From positions 1 through 37,916 of the forward strand of contig JADLEF010000196.1 in NCBI GenBank assembly GCA_020846295.1: DNA of 37,916 bases, given 5' to 3'. Under the pieces are notes generated by a model. The model ran no database searches. It was given only the letters and a program-made list of their open reading frames with translations, and had not been told where the DNA came from. Positions 16,474 to 24,187 of this stretch are shown piece after piece. The position numbers were made by a program, and so were the translations under genes. The stretch is from Acidimicrobiales bacterium. GTDB taxonomy: Bacteria; Actinomycetota; Acidimicrobiia; Acidimicrobiales; CAIXPF01. How positions within the stretch are numbered: the first letter of the stretch is position 1; the number at the start of each line of letters is the position of its first letter.

Positions 16474-16491
16474 CGGCCGCCGGGGCGGCCG
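16474..16491 (-). terminator. GC-rich hairpin between LCP and FKBP genes
   Basis: CGGCCGCC (16474-16481) and GGCGGCCG (16484-16491) form an almost loopless palindrome just after the LCP stop codon and just before the FKBP -10 box. It may terminate the LCP transcript; the tail is only weakly T-rich. Confidence 0.35.
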
Positions 16492-16502
16492 GGGCGGATC
16501 CG

Positions 16503-17966
16503 TCAGCAGATCACACCGGGCGGCGGGACCCCCGGCGGCGTGACGCCGACCACCGTCGTCGTGGTCGCCTCGGGGTCGGCGGCGGCGCCGGTGTCCACCA
16601 CCTCCGGCACGGTGATGCCCACCCAATCCGCCCCGGTCACCAGCACGACACCGCTGCCGACCGTGCCGTCCTCCACCAGGTTCACGCCCGGCTGGAGGTA
16701 GCTCGCCACCAGCTGGGCGGCGGCCGCCGAGGCCGGGGCGTAGCGCACCGTGGTGCGGGTCTCGCCCGCCTGCGGGGTGTTGCCGACCTGGGCGACGGCG
16801 AAACCGATCGCCTCCAGGCCGCTGGCCGCATCACCGGCCTGACCCGGCACGCCGGTGCCGTTGAGCACGCTGACGGCGACCTGCGACGGGCTCAGCGCGG
16901 CCGGAGCCGTCGTGCTCGCCGCCGCCGGCGCCACCCCCCGGAACACGTCGAGGGTGGCCTGCGCCTCGGCCTCGCGCAGCACGACCACCGACGCACCCTC
17001 CGGCGTCTCGGTCAGATCGGTGGGCAACGCGTAGGACTGCATCGCCTCCGACCCGAGCGACGAGAACTGACGGGCCAGATCGACGAGGTCTCCCGTGCTC
17101 AGGTTGTCGTCGAAGGTGACGTTGTCGGTCGCCACGTTCACCAGGCGGTTCAGCTTGGTGACATCGGTCAGGCCCAGGGAGGCGACCTTGTCCATCACCC
17201 GGCGCAGGAACAGCTGCTGGCGGGTGATACGGCCCAGGTCGGCGGTGAGGTCCTCCTCGTACTCGCCGCTCTCCTCGTTGAAGTAGACGAGGTGCCGGGA
17301 CCGGGCGAAGGCCAGGGCCTGCTGGCCGTCGAGCGTGACGCAGCCGGGCTCGGTGATGTTCAGGCCCGAGTTCTCGTCGTACATGGCGCGGTCGAAGTAC
17401 AGCGGCACCCCGCCGACGGTGTCCACCAAGGACTTGAAGCCCTTGAAGTCCACCTCGACGTAGTGGTTGATGTCGATGCGCAGCACCGACTGCACCGTGT
17501 TGATGAGCTCCTGCGCACCGCCCTCCGCGAACGCGGTGTTGATGCGGTCGTTGGGGCCGGTGCCGTTCAACGGGACCCACAGGTCGCGGGGGATCGACAG
17601 CAGCGAGATCGACTTCGCAGCCGGGTCGACGCGCAGCACGATGATGGTGTCGGTCCGCTTGCCGCCCACCTCCTCGCCGAGGAACGCACCGGCGTCCGGA
17701 TCGTCCTCCGAGATGTTCTCCCGGCTGTCGGAACCGACCACGAGGAAGTTCAACGGCTTGTCCGCCGTGGTGTTCGGGGCCAGGTCGAGGTCGATGCGGT
17801 CGAAGGAGCCGAAGCGCCACCACACCACGCCGACGACGAGGGCGCCGAGCAACGACAGGACGGCCAGCACCGCACCGAAGGCGATCACGAACCGTTGCGC
17901 CCAGCTGCGACCGTGCTGGGCCGGCGGCGAGCCCGCAGGCGAAGGATCCGGCGTCGGCACCGTCAT
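16503..17966 (-). CDS. LCP (LytR-CpsA-Psr) family cell-wall glycopolymer ligase with LytR_C domain
   Basis: The 487-residue protein has a cytoplasmic tail, a transmembrane helix (about 26-48), the LCP catalytic domain (about 70-260) and a LytR_C domain (about 355-440). LCP hallmarks are present: GSDSR (78-82), KRTDT (103-107), SIPRD (124-128), DRIN (140-143) and the later ARSRH. These enzymes transfer undecaprenyl-linked polymers, such as arabinogalactan or teichoic-type polymers, to peptidoglycan outside the membrane. The C-terminus is a Thr/Pro-rich tail whose last residue is Cys. A TACGAT box lies 10 bases before ATG 17966. Confidence 0.92.
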   Translation of the reverse strand: MTVPTPDPSPAGSPPAQHGRSWAQRFVIAFGAVLAVLSLLGALVVGVVWWRFGSFDRIDLDLAPNTTADKPLNFLVVGSDSRENISEDDPDAGAFLGEEVGGKRTDTIIVLRVDPAAKSISLLSIPRDLWVPLNGTGPNDRINTAFAEGGAQELINTVQSVLRIDINHYVEVDFKGFKSLVDTVGGVPLYFDRAMYDENSGLNITEPGCVTLDGQQALAFARSRHLVYFNEESGEYEEDLTADLGRITRQQLFLRRVMDKVASLGLTDVTKLNRLVNVATDNVTFDDNLSTGDLVDLARQFSSLGSEAMQSYALPTDLTETPEGASVVVLREAEAQATLDVFRGVAPAAASTTAPAALSPSQVAVSVLNGTGVPGQAGDAASGLEAIGFAVAQVGNTPQAGETRTTVRYAPASAAAAQLVASYLQPGVNLVEDGTVGSGVVLVTGADWVGITVPEVVDTGAAADPEATTTTVVGVTPPGVPPPGVIC

Positions 17967-18156
17967 GCGGGCACCGATCGTACCAACCAGCGAAGCGCCG
18001 TTCGGGACAGCACTGCACGTCGCACCGGGGTGGTTCCTCTCCTGGACCGCGTCCTGACCCTCGCCCGCCGAGAGCGGCTACGGCGCCGTCCACGCTAGGC
18101 GACGTCGACGGGGTCGGCGCGGACCCGGAGCGTCGGCCACCGCGGCGCCCGGCGCG

Positions 18157-18996
18157 TCAGCCCAGGCCGCGGGAGTCCTGCTTGAGCGCGGTGTCCACGC
18201 CGACCGCGGCGGCGACGACCAGCGAGCGCAGCGGCTCCTCCAACGGTCGGTGGACGTGCACCACGTAGTTGTCCGCCGTCGTGAACAGGGTCTTGGCCAG
18301 GCCCTCCCACGTCTTGGTGATGCGGGCCACCTCGGTGTCGGTGTGGTCGCGGATGGAGAAGTTCCACGCCCGCCAGTTCTCGGCGTGGATCCCGCCGTGG
18401 CGCTGACCGTTGGCCACCAGACCGAAGCGGATCCTGCCGATGGCGTTCTCCTGGACGATCGTGCCGATCTCCGCGCCCTTCCCGTCCTGCACCACCACCC
18501 GGGACTTCACCAGCTTGGCCGGGCGGGTCAGCACCAGCTGCACCGCACCGCTCATGTCCACCACCTGCAAGGTGTGGGTCATGAACTGATCGAGCGAGGT
18601 CAGCACCCGCAACGCCTTCTTCGCCGTCGACTGGCCGACCTGGCGCACCGCGCCGAGCTGGCGGCCGTGCTGGTCGAAGATGGCGTACTCGTTGTTGACC
18701 TCGATCAGCTTGGCCTTCTGGTTCACGACCAGCACCGGCTCGCTGAACAGCGTCCCGCCGCCCTGCGCCACCGGTGGCAGCCCCGCCTGCTGGTGCACCT
18801 GCCGCTGCACCTGCTCGGGGGTGCGGTTCACCGTTGGCACCGCGCCCGGACCGGCAGCCTGCACCGGATCGATCACGTTGCGCCCACCGGACGCGGCCTG
18901 ATCGGTCCAGACGGCGCCGTCCCACCAGCGGTACTCGTGGCGGCCGAGCGGATCAGGGAACCAGCCCGGCGGTGTCGGTTGTCCTGCGTCGACCAC
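18157..18996 (-). CDS. Phospholipid-scramblase-related (LURP-one-like) protein with N-terminal DUF2510
   Basis: A 279-residue protein. The N-terminus contains a DUF2510 motif (GWFPDPLGRHEYRWWDG, about 11-27), common in actinobacterial membrane-associated proteins. A Gln/Pro-rich linker leads to a tubby/scramblase-like domain (about 80-260) with strands FSEPVLVVNQ, YAIFDQHGRQLG and FSIRDHTDTEVARI. The biochemical role of bacterial members is unclear. GTG 18996 is chosen because a TACCCT box (19004-19009) precedes it by 7 bases, and because an upstream start would overlap the selenoprotein tail of the neighbouring gene (ending 19050). Confidence 0.78.
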   Translation of the reverse strand: MVDAGQPTPPGWFPDPLGRHEYRWWDGAVWTDQAASGGRNVIDPVQAAGPGAVPTVNRTPEQVQRQVHQQAGLPPVAQGGGTLFSEPVLVVNQKAKLIEVNNEYAIFDQHGRQLGAVRQVGQSTAKKALRVLTSLDQFMTHTLQVVDMSGAVQLVLTRPAKLVKSRVVVQDGKGAEIGTIVQENAIGRIRFGLVANGQRHGGIHAENWRAWNFSIRDHTDTEVARITKTWEGLAKTLFTTADNYVVHVHRPLEEPLRSLVVAAAVGVDTALKQDSRGLG

Positions 18997-19003
18997 GTCA
19001 GGC

Positions 19004-19009
19004 AGGGTA
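19004..19009 (-). promoter_or_regulatory. -10 box of the scramblase-like gene (leaderless)
   Basis: TACCCT on the minus strand lies 7 bases before GTG 18996. It supports that start and separates this unit from the radical SAM gene. Confidence 0.45.
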
Positions 19010-19049
19010 CCGGCGCGCCGCCGCGCACGGGGCCATCCCGGACCCGCGT

Positions 19050-20393
19050 TCACACCGTGGAGCGAGCGAACTGCTCGTCGGTCGGCTCCGCTCAACAGAA
19101 CCAGGGTTCGGTCAGGTAGGGCACCGCGGCCGGCTGGGCCACCGCTCCCGGCGCCGCACCCGGACCCGACCCGGCCGCGGCCCGGGCGAGGTCGCGCAGC
19201 TGCGTGTGCACGACACGGTGGTGCGCCGCCCGGCCCGAGGGAGACTCGTCGACGCCTGCGTGACGGCGCACCACCTCGAGGGCGCGGACCGCCAGGGCAT
19301 CGACCGCCGGATCAGGGTGCCGCCACGGGTGGCTCAACTCCGCAGCGTCGTAGGGCCCGGCGACCGCCCGCACCTCGGGCAGGTCGAGCAGGCGGCTCCG
19401 GGCGGTCACCAGCAGGCGGATGCAGTACTGCACCGGCGGGACCACCGACTCGAGGCCGAGCGCGGCGACGGCGTCGAACAGGGCGGCGTAGGACGCCGGC
19501 GTGGTCCACGGGGTGAACGGGACGAACGTCGGGTTGAAGGCGATGCCCGCCGCCCGGCACGCGGCCACCGCGCCGGCGACGTCCGCAGCCCGATGATCCT
19601 TGCCCAACCACGCCAGGGTGGCGTCGTCGAAGGACTCCACCGCCGAGGTGACCAGCACACAGCCGGCGACGGCGAACCGTCCGAGCAGCTCGCCCGCCGC
19701 CAGGAGGTGGTCGATGCGGGCGGTCAGGTCGAAGCTGAGCGAGGGGAACGCGCCGTGCACGGCGTCGACCACCCGGGCGGCGTGGGCGGGGCCGTTGAGG
19801 AAATCGGCGTCGGTGAAGGTCAGATGGGCGGCCCCCCGCTCGACGAGGGCGGCGACGTCGGCGAGCACGGCATCGACCGGCGACGGCCGGAACCGGCCGT
19901 CGAACACCGGGACCACCGGGCAGTGGCGGCAGCGGTGACGGCAGCCGCTCGACGCCGCCACCGCGCCGACCACCCGCCGGCTGCCGTCGGGCAGCACCAG
20001 CTGGGCGTAGCGGTCCAGCGCCGGCGGCACCGACGGCACCGACGACCCGGGCGCGCCGGCGGCGCGAGCCACCGACCCGACCCAGGGCTGCACCCCTCGG
20101 GCGGCGAGCAGCTCCTCGTTGAGCACGGCGTACAGGCCGAACGCGCCCTGCCGGGTGCGCGGCGAGCGCGCCGCCACGGCGTCGATGAGCGGGAGCGCCA
20201 ACCGGGTGGCGGTGTGCATCGGCAGCGACCACAGCACCAGATCCGCCTGCGCGGCGGCCGCCTCGTCGAAGGGGTCGAGGCTCACGTCGCACAGCCGTGC
20301 CGACCAACCGGCCGCAGCCAGCTCGCGCACCGCGGCCCACGCCTCGACCGGGAACCGGCCGAGGTCGTAGGTCGACACCACGAGCGCGTCCAT
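19050..20393 (-). CDS. Radical SAM selenoprotein with C-terminal Cys-Sec-Ala-Glu-Pro tail
   Basis: The 447-residue product has an N-terminal Rossmann-like region resembling a cobalamin-binding domain but without the DxHxxG ligand motif. The radical SAM core carries the 4Fe-4S motif CRHRCRHC (Cys151, Cys155, Cys158). The first stop (TGA 19094-19092) follows EPWFC, but the same frame continues as U-AEPTDEQFARSTV to TGA at 19052-19050. CUAEP, or CCAEP in Cys forms, is to my knowledge the defining tail of a radical SAM family with known Sec members. Sec is residue 434, and a bSECIS-like hairpin follows the UGA. The reaction and substrate are not known to me. A 12-bp inverted repeat encloses the start codon. 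It follows the enoyl-CoA hydratase gene by 46 bases. Confidence 0.9.
19063..19094 (-). promoter_or_regulatory. Sec UGA codon and putative bSECIS hairpin (radical SAM)
   Basis: In the minus-strand mRNA, UGA is 19094-19092. CGAGC (19077-19073) pairs with GCUCG (19067-19063), closing the 5-base loop AGUUC that starts 19 bases after the UGA. As in the peroxiredoxin element, G is the second loop base and is followed by U. An outer GGAG/CUCC pairing is possible. Confidence 0.72.
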
Positions 20394-20426
20394 ACCGTTC
20401 AGTACGCGACGGAGCGGTATGGACGC
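20386..20426. promoter_or_regulatory. 12-bp perfect inverted repeat spanning the radical SAM start codon
   Basis: GCGTCCATACCG (20386-20397) and CGGTATGGACGC (20415-20426) are exactly complementary and separated by 17 bases. On the minus strand the downstream arm contains the ATG at 20393-20391. It could be an operator dyad, an mRNA hairpin hiding the start codon, or a terminator of the upstream hydratase gene. No U-tract follows. Confidence 0.55.
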
Positions 20427-20439
20427 ACGACGGGAGCGC

Positions 20440-21246
20440 TCAGCCCTTGTTGCGGTGGGCGCCGAAGTTCGGCGTGCGCTTCTCGTTGAACGCGGCCACC
20501 GCCTCCTTCTGGTCGGGCGAACCGAAGCAGGCATCCTCGAGCTGCAGCGACAGCGGCATCACCGTCGAGGAGATCGAACGCATCCAATGGTTGATCGCCA
20601 TCTTGGAGGCGGTGATGGCCTGCAGCGGCCCAGCGGCCAACGCGCCGGCCACCGACAGCGCCTTGTCCATCAGCTGGTCGTCCTCGACCAGGAAGCTGGC
20701 CAGGCCGATGCGCTCCGCCTCCTCGCCGCTGACCCGCTCGCCGCTCATGAGGAAGTACTTGGCCCGGTTCACGCCGATCAGCAACGGCCAGATCAGCTGG
20801 CCGCCGTCACCGGCGCCGATGCCCATCTTCACGTGGGTGTCGGCGAACACGGCGGACCGCCCGGCGACGACCACGTCGCACAACAGCGCCACCGTCGCGC
20901 CCAGCCCCATGGCGTAGCCGTTCACGGCGGACACCAGCGGCTTGTTGCACTCGAGGATGTGGTCGACGATGCGGCGGGCCTCCTCCAGCATGCCGCCGGT
21001 GGTGGAGCCCATCACCTCCCCACTCGGCGAGAAGTCGCCCCCGGCGCAGAACGCCCGGCCGGCGCCGGTGATGACCGCGGCGCGCACCTCGCGGTCGGCC
21101 TGGATGTCCCGGGTGAGGGTGGCCAGCTCCCGGTGCATGGTGGCGTTCACCGAGTTGAGCCGCTCCGGCCGGTTGAGGGTGCACACGGCGACACCGTCGC
21201 TCCGCTTCTCGATGGCGATGGTCTTGTAAGCAGCAGGATCGAGCAT
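20440..21246 (-). CDS. Enoyl-CoA hydratase/isomerase (crotonase) family protein
   Basis: A 268-residue crotonase-fold protein. RPERLNSVN (26-34) and the oxyanion-hole segment AFCAGGDFS (65-73) are typical. NGYAMGLGATVALLCDVVVAG (109-129) forms the second conserved block. Crotonases act on acyl-CoA substrates (hydration, isomerisation or ring cleavage). The acidic catalytic residues of the canonical hydratase are not clearly in place in VKMGIGAGDGG, so the reaction is uncertain. It is divergent from the EamA transporter and probably leaderless, with TAGGGT 7 bases before ATG 21246. Confidence 0.87.
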   Translation of the reverse strand: MLDPAAYKTIAIEKRSDGVAVCTLNRPERLNSVNATMHRELATLTRDIQADREVRAAVITGAGRAFCAGGDFSPSGEVMGSTTGGMLEEARRIVDHILECNKPLVSAVNGYAMGLGATVALLCDVVVAGRSAVFADTHVKMGIGAGDGGQLIWPLLIGVNRAKYFLMSGERVSGEEAERIGLASFLVEDDQLMDKALSVAGALAAGPLQAITASKMAINHWMRSISSTVMPLSLQLEDACFGSPDQKEAVAAFNEKRTPNFGAHRNKG

Positions 21247-21253
21247 GACCCGG

Positions 21254-21259
21254 ACCCTA
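21254..21259 (-). promoter_or_regulatory. -10 box of the enoyl-CoA hydratase gene (leaderless)
   Basis: TAGGGT on the minus strand, 7 bases from ATG 21246. The following bases CCGG are the same as those after the EamA -10 box on the other side of the intergenic region. Confidence 0.5.
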
Positions 21260-21304
21260 CGCCCAGCGGCCGCGGCGCGCCCGCCGGAGACCCGGACGCA
21301 GTGG

Positions 21305-21310
21305 TAGGGT
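21305..21310 (+). promoter_or_regulatory. -10 box of the EamA transporter gene (leaderless)
   Basis: TAGGGT, 8 bases before GTG 21319. No Shine-Dalgarno sequence is present. Confidence 0.45.
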
Positions 21311-21318
21311 CCGGCGCT

Positions 21319-22230
21319 GTGACCGTCGACACCGTGGAGCGCTCGCGGTCCACCAACCTGCCCGGCGTGATCGCCATCCTGGCCGCCACCGCCTGCTGGA
21401 GCTCCGGGGGCGTGCTCGCCAAGAACGCTGACCACCCTGGCGTCGTGCTGGCGTTCTGGCGCCTGCTCATCGTGACCACCGTGTTCGGGGTCATCCTCGT
21501 CGCGACCGGCCGCTCGATCACCTGGCCGATGTTGAAGCGCTCCATTCCGGGCGGGCTGCTGTTCGGCTGCAACCTGGCCGTGTGGTTCGAGGCGTTGCGC
21601 CACGCCACCGTCGGCATCGCCACCGTGACCGGCGCGCTGACGCCGGTGCTGGCCATGCTCATCGGGTGGCGTCTGCTCGGCGAGCGCATCAGTGGCCTGG
21701 CCATGGCCTGCGCGGCAGGGGCGGTGGGCGGCGTCATCATCTTCGTGGTACCGGGCTTCGCCGCCAGCGGCACCACCGCGCTGGGCATGGGCCTGGCGTT
21801 TGCCGCCATCCTGCTGTGGGTCTGCTACCTGCTCGTCACCAAGCGGGCGCGCGAAGGCGTCGGCACCATCGAGTACCTGTTCCTGATGGCCTCGGTGGCC
21901 ACCGTCTCCCTGCTCCCGGTGCTCCTGGCCAGCGAGGAGGGCCGCAGCGTCCCGGACCACGGCTGGGGCTGGATCATCGCCCTGGCCCTCATCCCGGGCA
22001 GCATCGGCCACGGCCTGCTCGCCTGGGCGCAGGCCCACGTGCCGCTGTCGACCGCGGGGATCCTCCTGCAGGGCGAGCCGGTGGGCGCCGCCATCGCCGG
22101 GGCGATCTTCCTCGGGGAGACCATCGGTGCGCTGCAGGCCCTCGGACTGCTGCTCGCGTTCATCGCCCTCGCCGTGCTCACCCGGGCCACCAGCGGCCCG
22201 GCCGAGCAAGCCCCTCCGGTCGACGCCTGA
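21319..22230 (+). CDS. EamA-family (DMT superfamily) transporter
   Basis: A 303-residue integral membrane protein with two EamA repeats and about ten hydrophobic helices. The first repeat begins GVIAILAATACWSSGGVLAK and the second starts near TTALGMGLAFAAILLWVCYL. The end of repeat two has the typical Pro and Glu signatures in LQGEPVGAAIAGAIFLGE. DMT-family exporters carry amino acids, nucleotides, metabolites or drugs; no substrate can be named. GTG 21319 is favoured by the TAGGGT box 8 bases upstream; GTG 21301 is in frame but overlaps that box. It converges on the next gene with only 6 bases between stops. Confidence 0.87.
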   Translation: MTVDTVERSRSTNLPGVIAILAATACWSSGGVLAKNADHPGVVLAFWRLLIVTTVFGVILVATGRSITWPMLKRSIPGGLLFGCNLAVWFEALRHATVGIATVTGALTPVLAMLIGWRLLGERISGLAMACAAGAVGGVIIFVVPGFAASGTTALGMGLAFAAILLWVCYLLVTKRAREGVGTIEYLFLMASVATVSLLPVLLASEEGRSVPDHGWGWIIALALIPGSIGHGLLAWAQAHVPLSTAGILLQGEPVGAAIAGAIFLGETIGALQALGLLLAFIALAVLTRATSGPAEQAPPVDA

Positions 22231-22236
22231 GGGCCC

Positions 22237-22791
22237 TCAGCCGGCGTCGTCGGGGAAGCCGGGCACGCCGTCGTCGAGCTGCACCCCGAAGGTGTTCAAC
22301 GCCATGGACACCAACGTGTACTGGCCCACGGTGAACACCAGGTCGATGATCTGCTGGGTGCTGTAGCGCTCGGTCAGCGCCTGCCAGGTCGGCTCGCTGA
22401 TGAAGCTGTCGTCGTGCAGTTCGTCGACCGCGGTGACCAACGTGCGGTCGAAGTCGCTCCAGCCGGGCGCATCGGCGGGCTTGGTCAGCCGGGTGATCTC
22501 CTCGTCGGTGAGCCCGCAGCGCTTGCCGATCAGGGTGTGCTGACCGAACTCGTAGGCCGAGCGGCAGCGCCAGCCGATGCGCAGCATGATCAGCTCCCGC
22601 TCCCGGGGCTCCAACGTGGACTTCTCGAACACGTGGTTGCCGAAGACCGACCACCGCTTGAACAGCTGCGGGTGGTGGGCGATGGTCCGCATCACGTTGG
22701 GCGGGCTGCCACGGCCCTTTAGGCGATCCGCGATGGCGGGATCCCACTCCGATTCGGGCAACGGCGGCACACGGGGCTTGTCGAGGCGCAT
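22237..22791 (-). CDS. Carboxymuconolactone decarboxylase/AhpD-like family protein
   Basis: A 184-residue all-alpha protein with the CMD/AhpD-like core: LEPRERELIMLRIGWRCRSAYEFGQH followed by GLTDEEI. AhpD enzymes use CxxC; here the motif reads RCRSAYEFGQH with only one Cys, so classical peroxidase-reductase activity is unlikely and a decarboxylase-like or uncharacterised role is more plausible. Related proteins often occur in aromatic or steroid catabolism. It starts at ATG 22791, with TACGGT 7 bases upstream, consistent with a leaderless mRNA. Confidence 0.85.
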   Translation of the reverse strand: MRLDKPRVPPLPESEWDPAIADRLKGRGSPPNVMRTIAHHPQLFKRWSVFGNHVFEKSTLEPRERELIMLRIGWRCRSAYEFGQHTLIGKRCGLTDEEITRLTKPADAPGWSDFDRTLVTAVDELHDDSFISEPTWQALTERYSTQQIIDLVFTVGQYTLVSMALNTFGVQLDDGVPGFPDDAG

Positions 22792-22798
22792 GGCCCGG

Positions 22799-22804
22799 AC
22801 CGTA
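22799..22804 (-). promoter_or_regulatory. -10 box of the carboxymuconolactone decarboxylase-like gene
   Basis: TACGGT on minus, 7 bases before ATG 22791, again followed by CCGG. Confidence 0.45.
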
Positions 22805-22852
22805 GCCCGCCGCAGCCGACCCCGATCCGAAAACGGCGCACCGGACGCGAAA

Positions 22853-22886
22853 CGGCCCCTCCATACCTACCGGCATGGCGGGGCCG
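22853..22886 (-). terminator. Candidate terminator of the F420-hydrogenase beta-like gene
   Basis: CGGCCCCTCCAT (22853-22864) pairs with ATGGCGGGGCCG (22875-22886) with one mismatch and a 10-base loop. On the minus strand it lies just after the stop at 22911 and is followed by TTTCGC. Confidence 0.5.
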
Positions 22887-22910
22887 CGTCCTGGAGCGTC
22901 GGAGCGCTCG

Positions 22911-24092
22911 TCAGTGGTCGGCCTTCGCCCCTTCGGGCAGGCCGACTCGCGCCTCGGGCGACGCCCAGGTCGGCCAGCGGGCGCGGCTGCGCTCGGCCAA
23001 CTTGTGCATGAGCTTGATGGCGCCCGGATCGGAATCCCCCGGCTTGCCCTCGATCACCCCGTCGGCGAGCATCCGCATGATGATCTCGCGCCCGAGGGCG
23101 GTGCGCACGATGGTCAGCGTCCAGTCGGTGGCGTCACCGATGCCCCCGGTCGAGATGTCGGCGTGCTCGGCGGCGAAGTCCGGGCAGTGGTTGCAGCCCT
23201 CGCGGGTCCAGGCGTGGCACTCCTTGAGGTTGATCTCGTGGTAGCTGCCGTCCTTCATCCAGATCTGGAAGACGCCCTTGATGTTCATCTTCTTGATCTG
23301 GTCCTTGGCCAAGCCGTACTTGACGTCGAACAGCTCGTCGAACAGCGAGTCGTCGAAGCTCTTGGAGCACAGCAGGCCGATGTTGAGCTTGATCGGCCGC
23401 GACACCTTGCCGATCTTGCGGGTCCACATCACCGGCGCGATGGACGTCTGGCAGCTCATGCCGACCAGCGCCAGATCCTTGAGGCCCTTCTCCACCGCCT
23501 CGTCGTAGGCCATGGTGTTGGCCGAGTAGGTGTACCGGCTCCCGGCCCCGGCGAGGACCTCCTCGCGGTTGGTGGCGACCATCGGCTTGGCCTTCCAGCC
23601 GCCGTCGCCACCCTCGCTGCTCTCGAGCCCCGAGACCAGCGCGCCGTCGATGTAGCCGTGCTCCAGCGCCCAGATCAGGATGGCGGACACCAGGCCACCG
23701 TCCTGGCCGGTCTCGTAGACGAAGTCGTCGGAGGCGCGGCACAGGATGACGTCCTTGTAGATGCCGGACATGTCCTCCTCGGTGCGGACCCGCCCGTGCA
23801 GGTGCAGGTCGGCCTCGGGCTCCCAGTGACGGAAGCGGGGGCACGCCCGGGTGCAGGAGGTGCAGCCCTTCTCACCGTGGATGCAGTTCTCGAGGCCGAG
23901 CTCCTCCTCGAGGTGGAACGGCTTGTACTGCCCCGGCTCGTGCTTGTAGCCGATGACGTCGTGCGGGCAGGAGATCACACAGCCGGCGCATCCGGTGCAG
24001 AGCCCCGAGGTGATGACCTCCTCGTAGAGCTCCTTCCACTGGAAGGTCCAGCGTTCCTTGGCCGCGGTGGGTGCATCCTCGGTGACCGTCAT
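22911..24092 (-). CDS. Coenzyme F420 hydrogenase/dehydrogenase beta-subunit-like iron-sulfur flavoprotein
   Basis: The 393-residue protein begins with a ferredoxin-like region carrying two Cys clusters: Cys32, 35, 38 and 42 (CTGCAGCVISC), then Cys70, 77, 80 and 84 (CTSCTRAC). The FrhB N- and C-terminal domains follow, with further Cys in VGMSCQTS, GLLCSKSF and GCNHCPDF. FrhB-type subunits carry FAD and Fe-S clusters and transfer electrons to or from F420 or another acceptor. No hydrogenase large or small subunit is nearby, so this is a stand-alone oxidoreductase whose partner is unknown. It is probably leaderless (TAGTGT 6 bases before ATG 24092). Confidence 0.87.
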   Translation of the reverse strand: MTVTEDAPTAAKERWTFQWKELYEEVITSGLCTGCAGCVISCPHDVIGYKHEPGQYKPFHLEEELGLENCIHGEKGCTSCTRACPRFRHWEPEADLHLHGRVRTEEDMSGIYKDVILCRASDDFVYETGQDGGLVSAILIWALEHGYIDGALVSGLESSEGGDGGWKAKPMVATNREEVLAGAGSRYTYSANTMAYDEAVEKGLKDLALVGMSCQTSIAPVMWTRKIGKVSRPIKLNIGLLCSKSFDDSLFDELFDVKYGLAKDQIKKMNIKGVFQIWMKDGSYHEINLKECHAWTREGCNHCPDFAAEHADISTGGIGDATDWTLTIVRTALGREIIMRMLADGVIEGKPGDSDPGAIKLMHKLAERSRARWPTWASPEARVGLPEGAKADH

Positions 24093-24098
24093 GACCTC

Positions 24099-24104
24099 AC
24101 ACTA
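24099..24104 (-). promoter_or_regulatory. -10 box of the F420-hydrogenase beta-like gene
   Basis: TAGTGT on minus, 6 bases before ATG 24092; no Shine-Dalgarno sequence between them. Confidence 0.5.
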
Positions 24105-24187
24105 GGTGCCGCAGCGCACCACGGCCCAGCCTTGTCGACGAGCGGGCGGCCCCCGGGCCCGCCACGGGACGCCCGCCGGCAGCGCCG

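Noticed and set aside
16465-16505. LCP gene ending Cys-TGA as a third selenoprotein
   Set aside because: Readthrough gives only a short Arg/Gly/Pro tail, and the downstream palindrome has almost no loop and no suitably placed G, so it does not resemble a bSECIS.
19050-19094. TGA at 19092-19094 as the true end of the radical SAM gene
   Set aside because: The next codons spell AEPT after Cys-UGA, matching the known tail motif, and a hairpin with a GU loop follows.
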